Below are positions 62,613-64,000 of a stretch of 64,000 bases of DNA, one piece after another. The DNA is from Paenibacillus sp. FSL R10-2734 (lineage in GTDB: Bacteria > Bacillota > Bacilli > Paenibacillales > Paenibacillaceae): positions 1,612,001 to 1,676,000 of the forward strand of contig NZ_CP150170.1 in NCBI RefSeq assembly GCF_037963865.1. The letters run 5' to 3'. The notes under the pieces were generated by a model, which searched no databases, was not told the DNA's origin, and saw nothing but the letters and a program-made list of their open reading frames with translations. The translations under genes were made by a program, and so were the position numbers. Position 1 is the first letter of the stretch. Every line of letters begins with the position of its first letter.

Positions 62613-63482
62613 ATGAAGAAAAAAAATATAGGTTTGTTTCTTTTAGTGATCATGATATTTACTGTTATAGCCGGATGTTCATCTGCAAGTAATGGAAAAG
62701 TAAAACTGGCTTATGTGGCATGGGATTCGGAAATTGCAAGTACTTATGTAGTTAAAGAAGTACTTGAAACTAAGCTTGGAGCTACAGTTGAAATGCTGCA
62801 GGTGGATGCAGGCCCAATGTGGGCAGGCATTGCTGACGGTAGTGCGGATGCTATGGTTGCTGCTTGGTTACCAAGCACGCATGCCGCTTATTTAGAGAAG
62901 TATGGTTCGAAAATCGAAGATTTAGGGCCTAATTTGAACGGGACTAAAGTTGGTTTGGCTGTTCCAGCTTACATGGATATCAATTCTATTGAAGACTTGA
63001 AGAACAGTGACCTGGCAGGAACATTGAGCAATCGAATTATCGGGATTGAGCCGGGTGCTGGTATTATGACGACAACGGAAAAGGCTATAACAGAATATGG
63101 TCTTAATGATTATACACTTCTTGAAAGTTCATCGGCAGCGATGGCTCAGGAGCTGCAAAAGGCTTATGACAACAAAGAACCTATCGTTGTAACGGGTTGG
63201 ACACCACACTGGATGTTCGCCAATATGGACCTGAAATATCTGGAAGATCCAAAAGGCGTATACGGTGCGGACGAGCAAATCCATACTATGGTTCGCCAAG
63301 GTCTGAAAGATGACATGCCAAATGTCTATAAATTCTTGGATCAATTTGAGTGGACAGCTGAAGATATGGCAAAAGTAATGGTTGAGGTTCAAGGTGGGAA
63401 GTCACCGGAAGAAGCTGCTAAGACTTGGGTTGAGAACAACCCAGATAAAGTGAATGCATGGACACAAGGTGTAGAATTGTAA
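62613..63482 (+). CDS. opuAC: glycine betaine-binding lipoprotein
   Basis: A 289-residue lipoprotein (lipobox VIAGC near residue 21) of the OpuAC/ProX class. Trp residues that would form the betaine-binding cage are seen in VAWDSE, GPMWAG, AAWLPST and TGWTPHWMF. It completes the OpuA operon and is followed by a terminator. Substrate could also include proline betaine or related osmolytes. Confidence 0.93.
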   Translation: MKKKNIGLFLLVIMIFTVIAGCSSASNGKVKLAYVAWDSEIASTYVVKEVLETKLGATVEMLQVDAGPMWAGIADGSADAMVAAWLPSTHAAYLEKYGSKIEDLGPNLNGTKVGLAVPAYMDINSIEDLKNSDLAGTLSNRIIGIEPGAGIMTTTEKAITEYGLNDYTLLESSSAAMAQELQKAYDNKEPIVVTGWTPHWMFANMDLKYLEDPKGVYGADEQIHTMVRQGLKDDMPNVYKFLDQFEWTAEDMAKVMVEVQGGKSPEEAAKTWVENNPDKVNAWTQGVEL

Positions 63483-63591
63483 GTAGATAGAATTCTGTGG
63501 TATGATGTGAAGAATCAATGGATTACAAAAGTGTAACTTGTACGCTAACCACTGTTCTTTACAAATGCACTTCATAAGCAACTCATTCAAT

Positions 63592-63617
63592 AAAACACCC
63601 CGGAAGGGGTGTTTTTC
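63592..63617 (+). terminator. terminator of the opuA operon
   Basis: AAAACACCCC-GGAA-GGGGTGTTTTT, a perfect stem with tetraloop, about 110 bases after the opuAC stop. Confidence 0.9.
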
Positions 63618-63736
63618 TTGGGAATATAAGCAAAGTAATATATGTGCTTTTCTTATATTTTAATGCTTACACTTATGCTTTAGCGAAGTAAATCAGGAGG
63701 CAGCTGCTGCAAGGAGTCAAGAGAGGAGACTGCTTC

Positions 63737-64000
63737 ATGACAGAGACCATAAACACCTGGATAGATTGGCTGCTGCAAACGCTTGGCCTTAGTGGACCCT
63801 CTATTTTATTTGTGACGATTCCATTGGCGCTTTTGCAGAGTATATTAGGATTCTTTCCGTTTGTCATTCTGATTGTCCTCCATGTGTCTGTCTTTAACGT
63901 TATTGGAGGTATGCTGATCAGTTGGCTGGCTTGTAATCTGGGTGGAATACTGATGTATTTCCTCATTCGGAGATACCTATACAATTGGTTTGATCGAAAA
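63737..64000 (+). CDS. DedA/VTT (SNARE-associated) family membrane protein, 3'-truncated by the window edge
   Basis: An open frame from ATG 63737 (AGAGAGGAG upstream) runs off the window after 88 codons. The visible part has hydrophobic segments LFVTIPLALLQSILGFFP and FVILIVLHVSVFNVIGGML, then SWLACNLGGILMYFLIRRY. The GxxP-type re-entrant loop and LGGxxxYFLIRRY resemble the VTT domain of YdjX/TVP38-like proteins, implicated in lipid scrambling. Only the first half is visible, so assignment is tentative. Confidence 0.65.
   Translation, partial: MTETINTWIDWLLQTLGLSGPSILFVTIPLALLQSILGFFPFVILIVLHVSVFNVIGGMLISWLACNLGGILMYFLIRRYLYNWFDRK

Overview
The window reads as chromosomal DNA of a low-to-mid GC, spore-forming Bacillales, most likely a Paenibacillus. 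Supporting signs: Lpl/YtcP-type sugar ABC transporters next to YesM/YesN-type two-component systems, an S-layer-homology (SLH) surface protein, a copper-amine-oxidase-N (stalk) repeat protein, a collagen-like spore-surface type protein, FapR and Fur operators of the Bacillus type, a ydaO (c-di-AMP) riboswitch, GGAGG-type ribosome binding sites with frequent TTG/GTG starts, and palindromic intergenic repeats. I saw no rRNA, tRNA, prophage, transposase or CRISPR array. Assignment is by recognition of sequence patterns; no database was searched.

Layout. 1-1.6 kb: end of an SDR oxidoreductase gene and yaaA. 1.7-4.3 kb: LacI regulator divergent from a GH1 6-phospho-beta-glucosidase. 4.3-7.6 kb: iron-siderophore uptake (binding lipoprotein plus a double FecCD permease) behind two perfect Fur boxes. 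7.7-17.4 kb: secreted stalk/repeat protein, MerR-methyltransferase-like regulator, exported FMN/FAD reductase, EamA exporter with a possible RNA leader, PEP-mutase-like protein and Ada. 17.5-28.9 kb: a xylan/aldouronate utilisation block (response regulator, histidine kinase, second response regulator, solute-binding lipoprotein, two permeases, GH43, intracellular GH10). 29-31.5 kb: Nif3-like protein, a 57-residue protein, then a c-di-AMP riboswitch controlling an alpha/beta-hydrolase-fold protein whose catalytic triad is gone. 31.6-36.2 kb: ArsP-like permease divergent from selD-mnmH-cysteine desulfurase (selenouridine tRNA modification). 36.2-38.7 kb: tandem and palindromic repeats and a collagen-like gene. 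38.8-47.5 kb: membrane AraC regulator, a second Lpl-type transporter, another AraC regulator and a MATE pump. 47.5-50.8 kb: repeat-rich spacer, LppM-like lipoprotein, FapR-controlled fabH. 50.8-58.3 kb: a 2505-residue SLH-anchored protein carrying two unrelated phosphoesterase domains. 58.4-64 kb: LacI regulator, GbsR-like regulator divergent from an opuA glycine-betaine transporter, and the start of a DedA/VTT membrane protein.

How the parts work together. The xylan block forms a sense-import-digest unit: the kinase and its regulators sense oligosaccharides, the ABC transporter imports them, and GH10 plus GH43, both without signal peptides, finish digestion in the cytoplasm. SelD supplies selenophosphate to MnmH, with the cysteine desulfurase a plausible selenium or sulfur donor. 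c-di-AMP may touch two loci here: the riboswitch at about 30.3 kb and, by analogy with other Opu systems, the CBS domains of the OpuA ATPase. The most unusual observation is the c-di-AMP riboswitch placed directly ahead of an apparent pseudo-hydrolase; next are the double-phosphoesterase surface giant, a possible attenuator ahead of the EamA exporter, and the three-copy palindromic repeat family.
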